A DNA stretch of 64,000 nucleotides from Chondrosia reniformis (taxonomy: Eukaryota > Porifera > Demospongiae > Chondrillida > Chondrillidae), in the NCBI GenBank assembly GCA_947172415.1, contig OX359195.1:3447501-3511500 (forward strand). The letters run 5' to 3'. Each line of letters starts with the position of its first letter. Position 1 is the first letter of the stretch. Below, piece after piece: positions 23,201 through 36,917 of this stretch. The notes under the pieces were generated by a model. The model was not told the DNA's origin. It searched no databases and worked only from the letters and a program-made list of their open reading frames with translations. The position numbers and the translations under genes are program-made.

Positions 23201-26200
23201 AGTATGTGCTAGTCGTATGTAGTTATATGTATTAGTTGTATGTACTAATTTTATGTTCTAGTTTTATGTACTAGTTGAATGTACTAGTTGTATGTAATAG
23301 GTGTATGTACTAGCAACTATCTGTATGTATAGGAACTAGTTGTATATACTAGTTTTATTTACCTAATATATGTACTAGTCGAATGGCCTAGTAGTATGTT
23401 CTAGTTTTATGTATTATTTCTATGTACTAGTTATAATTGTATGTACTAATTGTATGTACTAATTTTATGTACTAGTAACTAGTCTATGTACTATATTTAT
23501 GTACTAGTTGTATGTAGTTATATGTACTAGTTGTATGTACTAGTTATATGTTTTGGTTTTAGGGCTGGTTGCATGTACTATTTTTTTCTACAAGTTGTAT
23601 GTACTAATAACTAACTGTATATATAGGAATTAGTTGTATGGACTAGTTGTATTACTAGCAACTTGCCGTAAGCACTAGTAACATGAACTAGTTGAAAGTA
23701 CTACTTGTACGTACTAGTAGTAAGTACTAGTTGTATGTACTAGTTGTATGAACTAATTGTATGAACTAGTTGTATGTACTATTAAGTAGTTGTAGGTATT
23801 AGTTATATGTACTAGTTGTAAGTACTAGTTTTATGTAGAAGTTGTAGGTAGAAGTTGTATGTACTAGTTGTATGTACTAGTAACTATATGTATGTATAGG
23901 AAGTAGTTGTATATACTAGTTTTATTTACCTATTCTATGTACTAGTCGTTTGTACTAGTAGTATGTTCTAGTTTTATGTTTTATTTCTATGTATTTGTAT
24001 GTACTGGTTATATGTACTAGTTGTATGTACTAGTTATATTTACTAGTTGTAGTTATCCGTTTTATGTACTAGTTGTATGTACTAGTTGTATGTACTAGTT
24101 GTATGTAATAGTAACTAGTCGTTTGTACTAGTTTTATGTACTAGTTGAATGTACTAGTTGTACGTATTAGTTGCATGTACTAGTAACTAGATGTATATAC
24201 TAGTTGTATGTAATAGTAACTAGTTTTATATATAGTTATTAGTTATATGTACTAGTGGTATGTACTAGTTACAGGTGCTAGTATTATGTACTAGTTACTA
24301 GTTTTATGTACTAGTTGTTTGTATTAGTTTCTAGTTGTATGTAGTCTAGGTATATGTACTAGTTTTATTTACTTTTATATGAAATACTTTTATGTGTATG
24401 TACTGGTTAAATGTACTAGTTTTATATACTAGTTTTATGTACTAGTTATATGTACTAGTTTCATGTACTAGTTATAGTACTAGTTGCATGTACTGGTTGT
24501 ATGTGCTAGTTGAATGTACTAATCGTATGTAGTAGTTGTTCGTACTTGTTACTCGTTGTATGTTCAAGTTGGATGTACTAGTTGGATGTACTAGGACTAG
24601 TTTACTAGTTGGAGGTTCTAGTTGTATGTACTCAATTCTAAGTAGTAGTTGCATGTTCCAATTGGATGGACTAATTGTATGTATTAGTTATGTTCTCGTT
24701 GTATGTAATAAATATATTTACTAGTTGTATGTACTAAATATATGTACTAGTTGTATTCCTAGTTGAATGTACTAGTTCTATGTAATTGTTGTATGTACTA
24801 GCAACAATCTGTATATATAGGAACAAGTTGTATATACTAGTTTCATTTACCTGTTATATTTACTAGTCGTATGTCCTAGTAGTATGTTCTAGTTTTATAT
24901 ACTCTTTATATGTATTAGATATATGTGTATGTACTAGTTGTATATGGCATATGTGTATCAACTAGTTTTATGTACTAGTTGTAGTACTAGTTGTGTGTAC
25001 TAGTTGTATGTACAATTAGTAGTTCTAGTTTTATGTACTATTTATATGAACTAGTTATATGTGTATATACTGCTTAAATGTGTTATATGTAATGGTTATA
25101 TGTACTAGTTGTATGTACTAGTTGTATGTACTAGTTGTATGTACTAATTGTATGTACTAGTTTTATGTACTTTTGTATGTACTATTTGTATGTACTAGTT
25201 GTATATATGTTCTAGTAAGTAGTTGTATGTACTAGTTATATGTACTTGATGTATGTACAAGTTTTATGTACTTTTTATATATATACTAGTTTTATGAGAT
25301 ACTAGTTGTATGTTCTAGTTTTATGTACTAGTAATTAGCTGTATGTACTAAATATATATTCTAGTTATATGTACTGGTTATATGTACTAGTTCTATGCCC
25401 TAGTTGTAGTACTAGTTGTATATATTAGTTTTATGTACTAATTGTATGTACTAGTTGTATGTACTAAATGTATGTACTAATTGTATTTACTAGTTGAATG
25501 TAAAAATCGTATGTGCTAGATGTAAGTAGTCTTTACTAGTTGTATGTTCTAGTTGTATGTACTAGGACTAGTTATATTTACTAGTTGTATCTTCTAGTTG
25601 TATGTACTCAATTCTAAGTAGTAGTTAATGTACTAGCTGTAGGTACTTGTTGTATGTAGTTTTATGTCCTAGTTTGGTGTAATTTTTGTACGTACTAGTT
25701 ATAGTTACTATTTGTAGTTACTAGTTTAATGTACTAGTTGTATGTACTAGTTGTATCTACTACTAGTTATATGAACTAGTTATATGGATTGGTTATATGT
25801 ACTAGTTCTATGCCCTAGTTGTAGTACTAGTGGTTTTACTAGTTGTATGTATCTGTCGTTGGTACTAGTTGTGTGTACCAGTGATATGTATATACTATAC
25901 GTATGAACTAGTTGTATGTGTTAGATTTATGTACTCAATGAATGTATTTAAATCTACTATATAGTTGTGTGCACTAGTTGTAAGTTCACGTTACTAGTTG
26001 TATGTTCTAGTTGTAGTTGTATGTACTAGTTGTATGTACTAGTAAGTACTTGATATACTAGTTAAATGTACTAGTTGTATCTACTGGCTATATGTGCTAG
26101 TTGTATATACTAGTTGTACGTGCTATTAATATGTACTATTTGTATGTACTACAAAGTAGTTGTATGTACTAGTTATATGTACTAGTTATATGTACTAATT

Positions 26201-29200
26201 GTATGTACCTGTTGAATTTACAAGTTGTATGTACTACTGACAATCTGTATTTACTAGCTGTAGTTACTAGTTGCATGTACTAGTTGAATGTACTAGTAAC
26301 TAGTTGTATGTACTAGATATATATTCTAGTTATATGTACTGGTTATATGTACTAGTTCTATGCCCTAGTTGTAGTACTAGTTGTATGTACTAGTTGTATG
26401 TACTAGTTGTATGTATTAGTTGTATGTACTAGTTGTAAGTAGAAGTTGTATGTACTAGTTGTATGTACAAGTTGTATGTACTAGTAACTAGATGTATGCA
26501 CTAGTTGTATATACAAGCTGTATGTACTAGTTCTATGTACCAGGTGCACGTACCAGTTGTTGGTACCAGTTGTATGTACTAGTTGTATGTACTTGTTGTA
26601 TGTACAAGATGTACATACTAGTTGTATATATGTTCTAGTAAGTAGTTGTATGAACTAGCTCTATGTACTAATTGTATGTTCTAATTGTATATACTAATTT
26701 TATGTACTAGTAAGTAGGTATATGTACTAGTCGTATGTACTAGTTTTGTGTAGTGTTTATATGTACTAGTTATATGTGTATGTACTGGTTATATGTACTA
26801 TTTGTATGTAGTAGTTATATGTACTAGTGTTATGTACTAGTTTTATGTACTAAGTATATTTACTAGTTTAATGTACTAGTTGTGTAGACTATTTGTATGA
26901 ACTAGTTGTGTTCATTAGTGGTATGTACTAGTTTTTAGTTGTATGTAGTCTAGGTGTATGTACAAGTTATAAGTACTAGTTATATGTGTATGCACTGGTT
27001 AGACGTTCCAGTTGTATGTTTGAGTTTTATGTGATAGTTGTAGTACTAGTTCGATGTACTAATTGAATGTACTTGTTGAAGGTACTATATAGCTGTATGT
27101 ATTAGGTGTAAGTACACGTTACAAGTTGTATATTGTAGTTGTATGTTCTAGCTCTTGTACTAGTTGTTTGTACTATTTGTAAGTACTAATTGTATGTACT
27201 TGTTGTATGTACTAGTTTTATGTATTCGTTCTATGTACTATTGGTAGAAATAGTTCTATGTACTAGTTGTATGTACTATTTGTATGTACATTTATATGTA
27301 CTTGTTGTTTGTTCAAGTTTTATTTATTATTTATATGTACTAGTTATATGTAGTAGTTGTGTTTAATTGTTATATGTACTAGTTGTATATACTAGTTATA
27401 TTTACTAGCTGCGTGTACTAGTTGTATGTACGAGTGGTATGTCATAGTTGTATATACTAGTTGTATGTTCTAGTACTAGTTTAACTAGGTTCTAGGTAGG
27501 TGATAGTTTTATCTACTAGCCGTATGTACTAGTTGTATGTACTAGTTATATGTATTAGTTGTATGTTCTATTTGTGTGTAATTGTTGTATGACTAGTTAC
27601 ATTTACAAATTGTAAGTTATAGTAGTGTGTACTAGTTGAAGGATCTAGTACTGGTTATACTAGATAATAAACAGGTATTAGTTCTATGAACTACTAGTTG
27701 TTTGTACTAGTTGTATGCACTAATTTTATGTAATAGTTTGTAAATTCTCCATATTAGTTTTATGTACTAGTTGTATGTACTAGTAACTAGTTGTATGTAC
27801 TTGTTGCATGTACTAATTGTATGGACTAGTTGTATGTCCTAGTTGTAGGTTCTTGTACTAGTTTTACAAGGCACTAGGTAGGTACTAGTTGTTTTTACTA
27901 GTTGCATGTACTAGGTGTATATACTAATTTTTGTACTAGTTGTATGAACTAGTTGTATTTACTAGTGGTATGAACTGCTTACTAGTTGTTTGTACAGGTT
28001 TTATGTACTATCGGTATGTAGTAATTGTATGTATTAGTTGTATGTACTAGTGGTATGTAGTTGTTATTTGTACTATTTGTGTGTACTAGTTGTATGTACT
28101 AATTGTAAGTACTAGTTGTATGTACTAGTTGTTTTAACTACGTACTAGTTGTGTTGAATGTACTAGTTGTATGTAAAAGTTGTGTGTATTAGTTGTTTGA
28201 ACTAGTTGAATTTACTAGTTGTGTGTACTAGTTGTATGAACTAGTTGTATGTACTAGTTGTTTGTACTATTTGTAAGTACTAATTGTATGTACTAGTTTT
28301 ATGTACTAGTTTTATGTATTCGTTCTATGTACTATTGGTAGAAATAGTTTTATGTACTAGTTGTATGTACTATTTGTATGTACATTTATATGTACTTGTT
28401 GTTTGTACTTGTTACTAATTGTATGAACTATTTTAAGGTACTAGTACAGGTACTATTTACTAGTTGTAGGTTCTTGTTGTAAGTACTATTTATATGTACT
28501 AGTTATATATGTTTATATTAGTTAAATCTAGTAGTTTTGTTTTCTAGTTATATATACAAGTTGTGTGTACTCATTGTATGTACATTTATATGTACTAGTT
28601 GCTTTAACTACGTAGTAGTTGTGTTGAATGTACTAGTTGTATGTAAAAGTTGTGTGTATTAGTTGTATGAACTAGTTGAATTTACTAGTTATGTGTACTA
28701 GTTGTATGAACTAGTTGTTTTAACTACGTACTAGTTGTGTTGAATGTACTAGTTGTATGTAAAAGTTGTGTGTATTAGTTGTATGAACTAGTTGAATTTA
28801 CTAGTTGTGTGTACTAGTTGTATGAACTAGTTGTATGTACTATTTGTATGAACTAGTTGTATGTACTAGTTGTATGAACTAGTTGTATGTACTAGTTGTA
28901 TGAACTAGTTGTATGTACTAGTTGCATGTACTAGTGGTATATAGTAGTTATATGCACTATTTGTGTGTACTAATTTTATGTACTATTTATAAGTACTAGT
29001 TGTTTTAACTAGGTACTAGATGTGTGAATTAGTTGAATGTACTAGTTGAATGTACTAGTTGTATGTACTAGTTGTATGGACTAATTGTGTGTACTCTCTA
29101 TATAAACTAGTTGTATGTACAAATTGTATGTGCTATTAATATGTGCTAGTAGTAATAACTTGTCGTATGTACTAGAGGTATGTCCTATATAATTGTATGT

Positions 29201-29735
29201 TTTAGTTGTATGTACTGGTTGTATGTACTAGTTATATGTACCCGTTGTGTGTACTATTTTAATGTTCTAGTGGTATGTACTTGTTACATGAACTAGTGGT
29301 ATTTACTAGAGGTATGAACTGCCTACTAGTGGTTTTTACAGGTTTTATGTACTAGCGGTAGGTACTAGTTGTATTTATTAGTTGTGTGTACTAGTGGGAA
29401 GGAGTAGTTATATGTACTATTTGTGTGTACTAGTTGTATGTACCAATTGTAAGTACAAGTTGTATATGCTAGTTGTATTTGCTAGAGGTATGAACTACTT
29501 ACTAGTTGTTGGTACATGTTTTATTTACTGGCAATATGTAATAGTTGTATGTATTAGTTGCATGTACTAGTGGTATATAGATGTTATATGTACTATTTGT
29601 GTGTACTAGTTGTATGTACTAATTGTAAGTACCAATTGTATTTACTGGTTGTTTTAACTACGCACTAGTTTTGTGTATTAGTTGAATATACTTGTATATA
29701 TATTAGTTGTATGTACTAGTTGTTTTAATTACGTA
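14205..29735 (-). repeat. Main 13-bp satellite array, polarity ACTAGTTGTATGT on + strand
   Basis: About 15.5 kb of tandem ACTAGTTGTATGT variants, now the reverse complement of the arrays left of 14.1 kb. Each unit contains ACTAGT and most adjoin GTAC. Substitutions and indels are frequent, so identity between neighbours is modest. Longer modules recur inside it: one with GGAGGTTCTAGTTGTATG followed by TACTCAATTCTAAG at 14.70, 16.57, 17.26, 19.39, 21.01, 24.60 and 25.57 kb, and one of 116 bp duplicated at 28601/28717. Short open frames here are by-products of the repeat. Confidence 0.93.
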
Positions 29736-29743
29736 CTATCAAA

Positions 29744-30135
29744 GGCAACTCCTTATATTTTTTCATTTGCCGATTACGTTGTATGGCTTCATGTTACGGA
29801 AAGATATATATATATATATGTTTATATAATACGGGTTAATACGCAACTATTTTAACACTTTATTTATACGTCGATTTATATTAAATACAGGTTCATATAT
29901 ACGCAACTATTATAATACTTTATAATACCTAATTTATACATCCATACATTGTTTTGCAAATGGCGGCGTTCAGTAAGCTTTAGTTAACGAAGCTTTTCTG
30001 TCGCTATTTACAATGTTCAGGACACTTAAGTGTCCTCAATCGTTAGTATTACGAATATATATATTAAATACCAACGATATAGCCAAGTAGTTCAGTTGAT
30101 TCGGGGGGCGGCAGCCCCACGAGTTTGTAAACTCG
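29744..30135 (-). mobile_element. MITE-like repeat, copy B
   Basis: Reverse-complement homologue of copy A (9391-9760). It keeps the AAACTCGTGGGGCT end (here near 30108-30128), the TTAAGTG palindrome, the GTTAAC/AAGCTT quasi-palindrome and the tandem ATAGTTGCGTAT units. Beyond the GAAGCCATAC motif (about 29785) its left end differs from copy A, so the true boundary on that side is uncertain. A GAGTTTGTAAACTC hairpin follows the GGGGCT end. No coding capacity. Confidence 0.55.
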
Positions 30136-33100
30136 AAATACTTGTTTTTTGTATTAGTTGAATGTACTTGTTGTATATACTAGTTGTATGTACTAGTTGT
30201 ATGCACTAGTTGTATGTACTAGCTGTATGTACTTGTTAAATTTACTAGTTTTAGTTATTAGTTGTATGTGCCAGTTGTATGCACTAGTTGTATGTTTTAT
30301 ATAGTTGAATGAATTAGCTGTACTTACTAGTTACTAGTTGTATGGTCTAGAAGTATGTACTAGTTGTATGTTCCACTTGTATTTTCTAGTTGGATGAACT
30401 AGTTGTAAATAGTAGTTGTATGGACTTGTACTGGCTGTTTTACTAGTTCTAGGTAGTAGTTTATATACTAGTTATAAGTACTAGTACAAGTTATATGTAC
30501 CAGTTTAATATGGGTACTAGTTGCATGTACTAGATGTATGAACTAGTTGTATGTTCTAGTTGTATGAACTAGTTGTATATACTAGTTGCATGGACTTGTA
30601 CTGGCTGTTTTACTAGTTGTAGGTAGTAGTTGTATGTACTAGTTATAAGTACTAGTACTAGTTATATTAACTAGTTATATGTACTAGTTGTATGTTCTAA
30701 TTAAATGGGTGTATACTAGTTGTATCTACTAGTTGCATGTACTAGTTGAATGTACTTGTTACTAGTTGCATGTACTAGTTGTATGCACTAATTATGTACT
30801 AGTTGTATGTGCTAGATTTATGTACCAATTATATGAAGTAATTGAATCTTCTTGTTATATGTACTGCTTGTATTTATTGTTGTATGTCCTTGTTGTAAGT
30901 ACTAGTTGTATGTACAAGTTGTATGTAATAGCAGCATGTAGTAGTTGTATGTAGTAGGTGTACGTACTATTTATATGTACTAGTTATTTGTGTATGTACT
31001 AATTCTATGTAGTAGCAGTGTACACTAGTTGTATATACTAGTTATTTTAACTAATTGTGTGTACTACTTGCATGTACTTGTTGTATGTACTAGTAGTTTG
31101 AACTAGTTATATGTACTTCTTGTATGTACTACTTGAATGTACTACCTACTGGTTGTATGTACTAGTGTTATGTACTAGGCGTTTATACTAGTTGTATGTA
31201 CTAGTTGTAAGTACTAATTGTTTGAACTAGCTGTATAGACTACTTGTATGTACTAGTTGTATCGATTAGTGTTTTATACTGCTTATTTATACTAGTTGTA
31301 TGTACTAGCTGTTTGTAATAGTTGTTTGTACTATTTGTATGTACTAGTGCAATGTACCTGTTGTATTTACTAGTTGTATGTACTAATAGTATGGTCTAGT
31401 TGTATGTACTATTAATATGTACTAGTTTTTGTACAAGTTATAATTACTAGTGGTAAAAACTAGTTGTTAGTAATACTTGTATGTACTAGTTGTATGGACT
31501 AGCGTAATGTACTAGTTGTAAGTACTAGTTGTTTGTACTACTTGTATGTACTAGTTATATGGATTGGTGTTATGTACTACATGTGTATACTACTTGTATG
31601 TGCTAGTGGAGGTACTAGTTGTATGTACTAGTTATATGTACTAGTTGTGTATACTAGTTGTTGGTCATACATCTGGTTAAACAAGTTACTAGGTAGTTAC
31701 TAGTTTTATGTACTAGTTGTATGTACTAGTTACTCGTTTAAATTACTAATTGCATGTATTAGTTATATAACCTGGTTGTATGTTCTAGTTGTATGTAAAC
31801 GTTATATCTATATGTTTTATATACTAGTTGGTTGTACTAGTTGTATGTGCTAGTTATAAGTTATAGCTCTGTTTACTAGATGTATATACTAGTTTCTCAT
31901 TGTATGTACTAGTTGTATATAATAATTGCATGTACTACTTGTATGTAATAGTTATACGTACTAGTTATTTGTACTAGTTCTATGTACTAGTCATATGTGC
32001 TAGTTGCATGTACTAATTGTATGTAGTAGTTGCTTGTACTAGGTGTATGTACTAGGTCTACGTACTAGTTATATGTAGTGTTGAGTGTACTAATTATATG
32101 TACTAGTTGTATGTACTAGATGTATGTACTACTTGTATGTACTAGGTGTATATACATTTTATATGTATAAGTCATATTTGTATGTACTAGTTATAGGGAG
32201 TAGTTGTGTATAGTAGGTTTACGTATATACTAGTCGTATGTACTAATTGTATGTACAAGCTTTTGGCTCTAGTCCTAGTTATACTAGGTACTAGGTAGGA
32301 CCTGGTTGTACGTACTAGAAAGTAGTTGTATGCACTATATGGTTGTACTATAGCTAGTTTTTAGAACTAGTTCTATGTACTATTTGTTTGTACTAGTTAC
32401 ATGTACCAGTTGTATGTAATAGTTGTATGTACTAGTTGTAGATACTAGTTTTATGTACTAGTTGTATGTACTAGTTGTATGAACTAGTTGTATGTACTAG
32501 TTGTTTATACTAATTGTATGTACTAGTTTAGTGTTCTAGGTGTATGTATATACTAGTTGTATGTACTAGTTGCATGTACTAGTCATGTTTATTAGTTGTA
32601 TATATGATCCACGAGAATGTACTAATTGTGTGTACTAGTTGTGTATACTAGTTGTATGTATTAGTTGTATGTCCTAGTTGTTTATACCAGTTTTGTGTAC
32701 TACTTGTATGCACTTGTTGTATGTACTAGTTGTGGTTATTAGTTGCATATATGTACCACTTGTATGTACTAGTTGCACGTACAAGTTGTATATACTAGTT
32801 GTGTGTAATAGTTTTGTGTACTAGTTGTATGTACTAGCTGTATGTACTAGTTGTGTGTACTAGTTGTAAGTTCTAGAATAAGGTATACCAGGTACCAGGT
32901 CAGTCCTAGTTGTGTTTACCAGATGCTAGTTGTATGTACTCATTGTATGTACTAGTTTTATGAACTAGTTGTGTGTACTAGTTAAATGTACTAGTTGTGT
33001 GTACTAGTTGTATGTACTAGTTGTATGTACTAGTTGTGTGTTCTAGCTGGATGTACTAGATGTATGACCTAATTGTATGTACTAGTTGTATATTCTAGTT

Positions 33101-33469
33101 ATATGTACTGGTTATATGTACTCTTTGTATGTACCAGTTATGTGTATTTACAAATTGAATGTTCTAGTTTTATATACTATTTTATATATGTGTATGAACT
33201 GGTTATTACTAGTATTGTTTTAAATTTGTATCTACAAATTGTATGTACTAGTTGTATGTACTGGTTGTAGGTACTTGTTTTATATACTAGTAATATGTAC
33301 TAGCTGTATGTACTAGTTGTATTAACTAGATGTATGTACTTGTTATATGTGTATGTTCTAGTCGTATGTACTAGTTGAGTGTACAAGTTGTATGTACTAG
33401 TTGTAAGGACTAGTTGTATGCACTAGTTTTATGGAATAGTTGTATGTTCTAGTCGTACGTACTAGATGT
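30136..33469 (-). repeat. 13-bp satellite, polarity ACTAGTTGTATGT on + strand
   Basis: Degenerate tandem repeats. A CTAG-rich module with TATACTAGG…ACTAGGTAGG recurs (31.67, 32.28, 32.89 kb). The stretch 32688-32940 is a diverged duplicate of 45737-45975. Confidence 0.92.
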
Positions 33470-33619
33470 ATGAAAAATCTAAGATACCATTTTCCTACAT
33501 GCTATATGCCTATTCTGTAAAAAGAGCCTATAGGGGAACTAAACCTAAAGAGAGCTTTAGATGAAGATACAGGAGTCTTTTCTTCCTTCTTTTCCCATCT
33601 TTCATCTTCTTCTCCACTG

Positions 33620-33664
33620 GGTCAGACAGCCGTTTCTGGGAATTCCACCCTTCATCAGTGATCC
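33620..33664 (-). ncRNA. Hammerhead ribozyme (Naiad copy 2)
   Basis: Same 45-nt fold as in copy 1, with the CTGATGA and GAAA cores, GGG/CCC stem II and a GTC cleavage site all kept. Confidence 0.75.
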
Positions 33665-33918
33665 TGGGAGACTTTGTCTTTTTTTTATCTTGATCTTCTG
33701 TGAATCCTTGGCTCTCTATGCTAAATCTGGGGGCCTTATATACACTATTTTGGCGCCAAAGGTTAAATAAGGTGCTAACTAAGACACATGATGAAATTTA
33801 ATTTTATGAAAGGAATGTAGGTCCAATTAACTTTTATGAATTAATTATAAATCTATTAGTAAACTTGCTTGTACAGGTAAAACAGACTCAGCATAACTAT
33901 AGACAAAAGTAGGACATA

Positions 33919-36842
33919 TTACGTAAGTCTACCCTTACGTCTTCTAGTAGTAACATTTCTTTGGAGGTGGGGTAACACAATATGGGGTAACACAAGACAA
34001 TCCTTAAGCATACTAGCTACTTTTTGCTTATACTTGATTCTAACTAGAGGCTGCCGGGATAGGAAGGTTTTAAAGGTTGATTTTAACTTAAAGTATTTGT
34101 AACCCTGCTTAATAAGCCTATTGCATAACTGCAAACATTTAGCCTGAAAACTGGAGAAGTCACTACATATTCTAGAATACCTAATTAGTTGTGAAATAAA
34201 GACACCATAGGCTGAGGTAGTAGGAATATTACTATCTAAATGAGGGAAATTTACTATATCAAAGTTAAATTCCTCTCGCTTATCATATACTTTAGTGATA
34301 AATTGATTGTTAGTAATGGTTATATCTAAGTCTAAAAAGGGGGATTTTTAGGGCTGGTATTTGTCTTTTTAAGAATAAGTTCTTTGGGTTAAATATCACT
34401 AATTGACAGTTCACAATCCTTTTTGTTAATACATAAAAGATCATCAATATACCTATAAGTATTGGAAAATTTAATAGCTAGGGTGATGTTATCCTTAAGT
34501 AGTCCTTTCATAAACTCACACTCATAGGCAAACAGAAAAAGATTAGCAACTACAGGGGCACAGTCAGTACCCATAGGGATACCTACACATTGCTTAAATA
34601 CAGAACCGTCTACACATACATAAATGTTGTCAATAAGGTAATTAAAGAGCTCTACTAAATGAACAGCTGTGACTGCTTTATTGGAGACATTGTTAGACCA
34701 AAAGGCTTTATCCTGACAGACTTCTATATATTGGGACTTCCGACAGGTATAGGCACTATGAATAAGGTTAGTAATACTATCTTAAAGTAGGTTATGGGGG
34801 ATCGCTGTATATAATGTAGAAAAATCAAAACTAGCTAGCTGGGTTTTTCTAGCGGGTATAGACCTAAGACTATCTAAGACTTCTAGTGAGTTTTCTACTA
34901 TCCAAAAGGCATTAACACCAGTATTCCTATATATACCTAGGCAGTATTCTCTAAAATGTTTGAGAATTAGTCGGAGTGCCGAATTTAGAAATCTAGAAAG
35001 GGGTTTGGTAGTACATTTGTGAGAAGCAGCTATGAATCTGTAGTTGTAAGGGTTCTTATGTAGCTTAGGCATCCAGTAAAAAGAGGGAAGGTTACACCAG
35101 TCTGGTTTAGGTCCTAAGTTCTCTAGTTTTAAGAAATCTATGTGTTTCCTAATTAACTGTTGGGGTTCTACTGTATATTTAGCATAAGTGGAGGTACTGC
35201 CTAGTTCTTCATTAATAATTTGTCTATAGTAGGACTTACATATAAATATATATTATATTATTAGAGGCCTTATCGGCAGGGGCTATAACATACTTATCAT
35301 GTAGGTCTGCTAAGAATTTCTTAATTTTAGGGCAAGTAAGGGTCTTCTTGGCTACTGAGGATTTGGTATACCATTTAGACAGCTTAGAGATCCTATCATT
35401 AATTTTCTTAAGTACAGTATTTTCCCACTCACTAAATACAGAAATAGATACATTTTCTCTACGGGCCCAGGTTATCTTATATTTTCTAAGACCTTCCTTA
35501 CACATTTTTAAAGCAGTTACCTAATTAAAGTTATTAGGTTCTCTAAATTTTGGTCCTTTCTTAAGAAGTTTTCTAAGTTTTGGGTTACTAACAATACGTA
35601 GGTCACCTGTTAAAACATGGCCTAGGGGCTTGTAAATGAAGGGGGACTTGTGACACTCACATGGTTCTGGTTTTCTAAAGACATCTGACTTAGAGGCTTG
35701 TGAAAAGTTAAAGATTTGAGGTCCTATTGTTTGGGTATACTTATATACTACACATGGGGGCTCTTTGTTTTGTATAAAGGGTGGGACAGTTTCTAACACT
35801 AACTTTTGGTTTAAGATACCTGAGAGGCCTATTTTTCTACACCTTTATTATGAAACACGATTTTAAGAAACCCTTCTGGACTTGTCGTTTTCGTTGGGTG
35901 TTTGGGAAGGCTGGCTGAAGTGCGTGCTTTAATAACGTCTTTAATCATTAGCATAAGTCTAAGTGGAAAAGGTGTTTCTGGGGTATCGATGAGACATTGT
36001 ACCGAGTTTAACAAACGATGAAGGTGTCGAGCTTGTAATGCAAAAGTATCGCGTTTAAGTTTGGCTAGATAGCCCACGTTCTTGTAAAGTGGCAGTCGTT
36101 CTTTGAGCCATTCAGGGTCGAAGGTAGCGTTATTACTACTGTCTGTCGATTTTAGATTGGAGCGCTGATGCCGTCTTTTGTGAGATAAGCGATTAAAAAG
36201 GTTCCAAACGATGATTTCTTTTTTAAGTTTCAAAATATTGCCAACGCCTTTAATGTTACCGTTAAGTCCATATGGGTAAATAGAGCAGAGTTCCTTGTAC
36301 CAGAACGCTTCTCTCAGTAGTCTGAGGCTAGTAGAATTAGGTGTCTCAGGTATCTGTTCTATGGGCATAATCAAGGCATCATCAAAACTATGGTTATCAG
36401 AATTAAAGTGATTGTAAAGATACAGTGGCTTAAAACCTTTGGTACTAGTCCTATGGTTGTTCATTCTACTCCTAAGCATCTGAGAGGTTTCTCCTACATA
36501 CTGTACATCACATTGTTTACAAGTAATAAGATACACAACATTCCTACTCTGGCATCCTAGGGGACCACAAGGGCTACGGACTTGATAGGTCCTGCCAGTA
36601 ACTGAACTCTTAAAAGTAGGGCCAGTAACTAAAGAGGGACATGTTTTACACCGCTTATTGCTACACTTCTTAACTAGTGAGGGGCTAGCTTGCCCACCAG
36701 TAGGCACCCCTCTACCTACAGATGGGGGAGAGTTAGCTAACTTTTCATCAACAGGCACCCTACCTTTACCTAATGACGGGGAGCTTGTTAACCCGGGCGA
36801 CCTCCCAGCCGGTATCCTATCTCTATACTTTGTACTTGTCAT
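33919..36842 (-). pseudogene. Naiad endonuclease/reverse transcriptase, copy 2 (broken)
   Basis: Homologous throughout to the 973-aa protein of copy 1. The first segment (36842-35829, 337 aa) carries the cysteine cluster and GIY-YIG domain and ends through loss of one A in an A run after GVEK. 35799-35521 ends at a TAG that replaces the Trp of NNFNW. Both lesions are shared with copy 3. Further damage is private to copy 2: an AT-rich insertion near 35250, disruption near 34775, a TAA replacing Tyr after SISDI (34389) and an indel near 34350. GIPMGTDCAP and YIDD are still readable. Confidence 0.88.
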
Positions 36843-36917
36843 GATTGGAAATGGGTCAAGGACTAGACAAGCTAGTCATAAAAGACTTAACCTATTACAT
36901 GTAGCCGGGGCTATTTA

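Larger units (their letters stand above)
33470..36917 (-). mobile_element. Naiad PLE copy 2 (disabled)
   Basis: Full-length relative to copy 3: it starts with AAATAGCCCCGG (at 36917) and ends with TTTTTCAT (at 33470), with satellite on both sides. The upstream pseudo-LTR and first ~60 leader bases of copy 1 are absent. No unambiguous target duplication is visible. Confidence 0.88.

Noticed and set aside
14205..29735. CRISPR-like array of regularly spaced repeats
   Set aside because: No unique spacers; the whole sequence is one diverged tandem satellite in a eukaryotic context.
14205..29735. Telomeric repeat
   Set aside because: The unit ACTAGTTGTATGT is not a G-rich telomere motif and no TTAGGG-type run is present.
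24472..33270. Short open frames rich in Val, Cys, Tyr and Met within the satellite (24472-24724, 29382-29570, 30766-30954, 33073-33270)
   Set aside because: They are translations of the 13-bp repeat, which has few stops in some frames; no gene signal.
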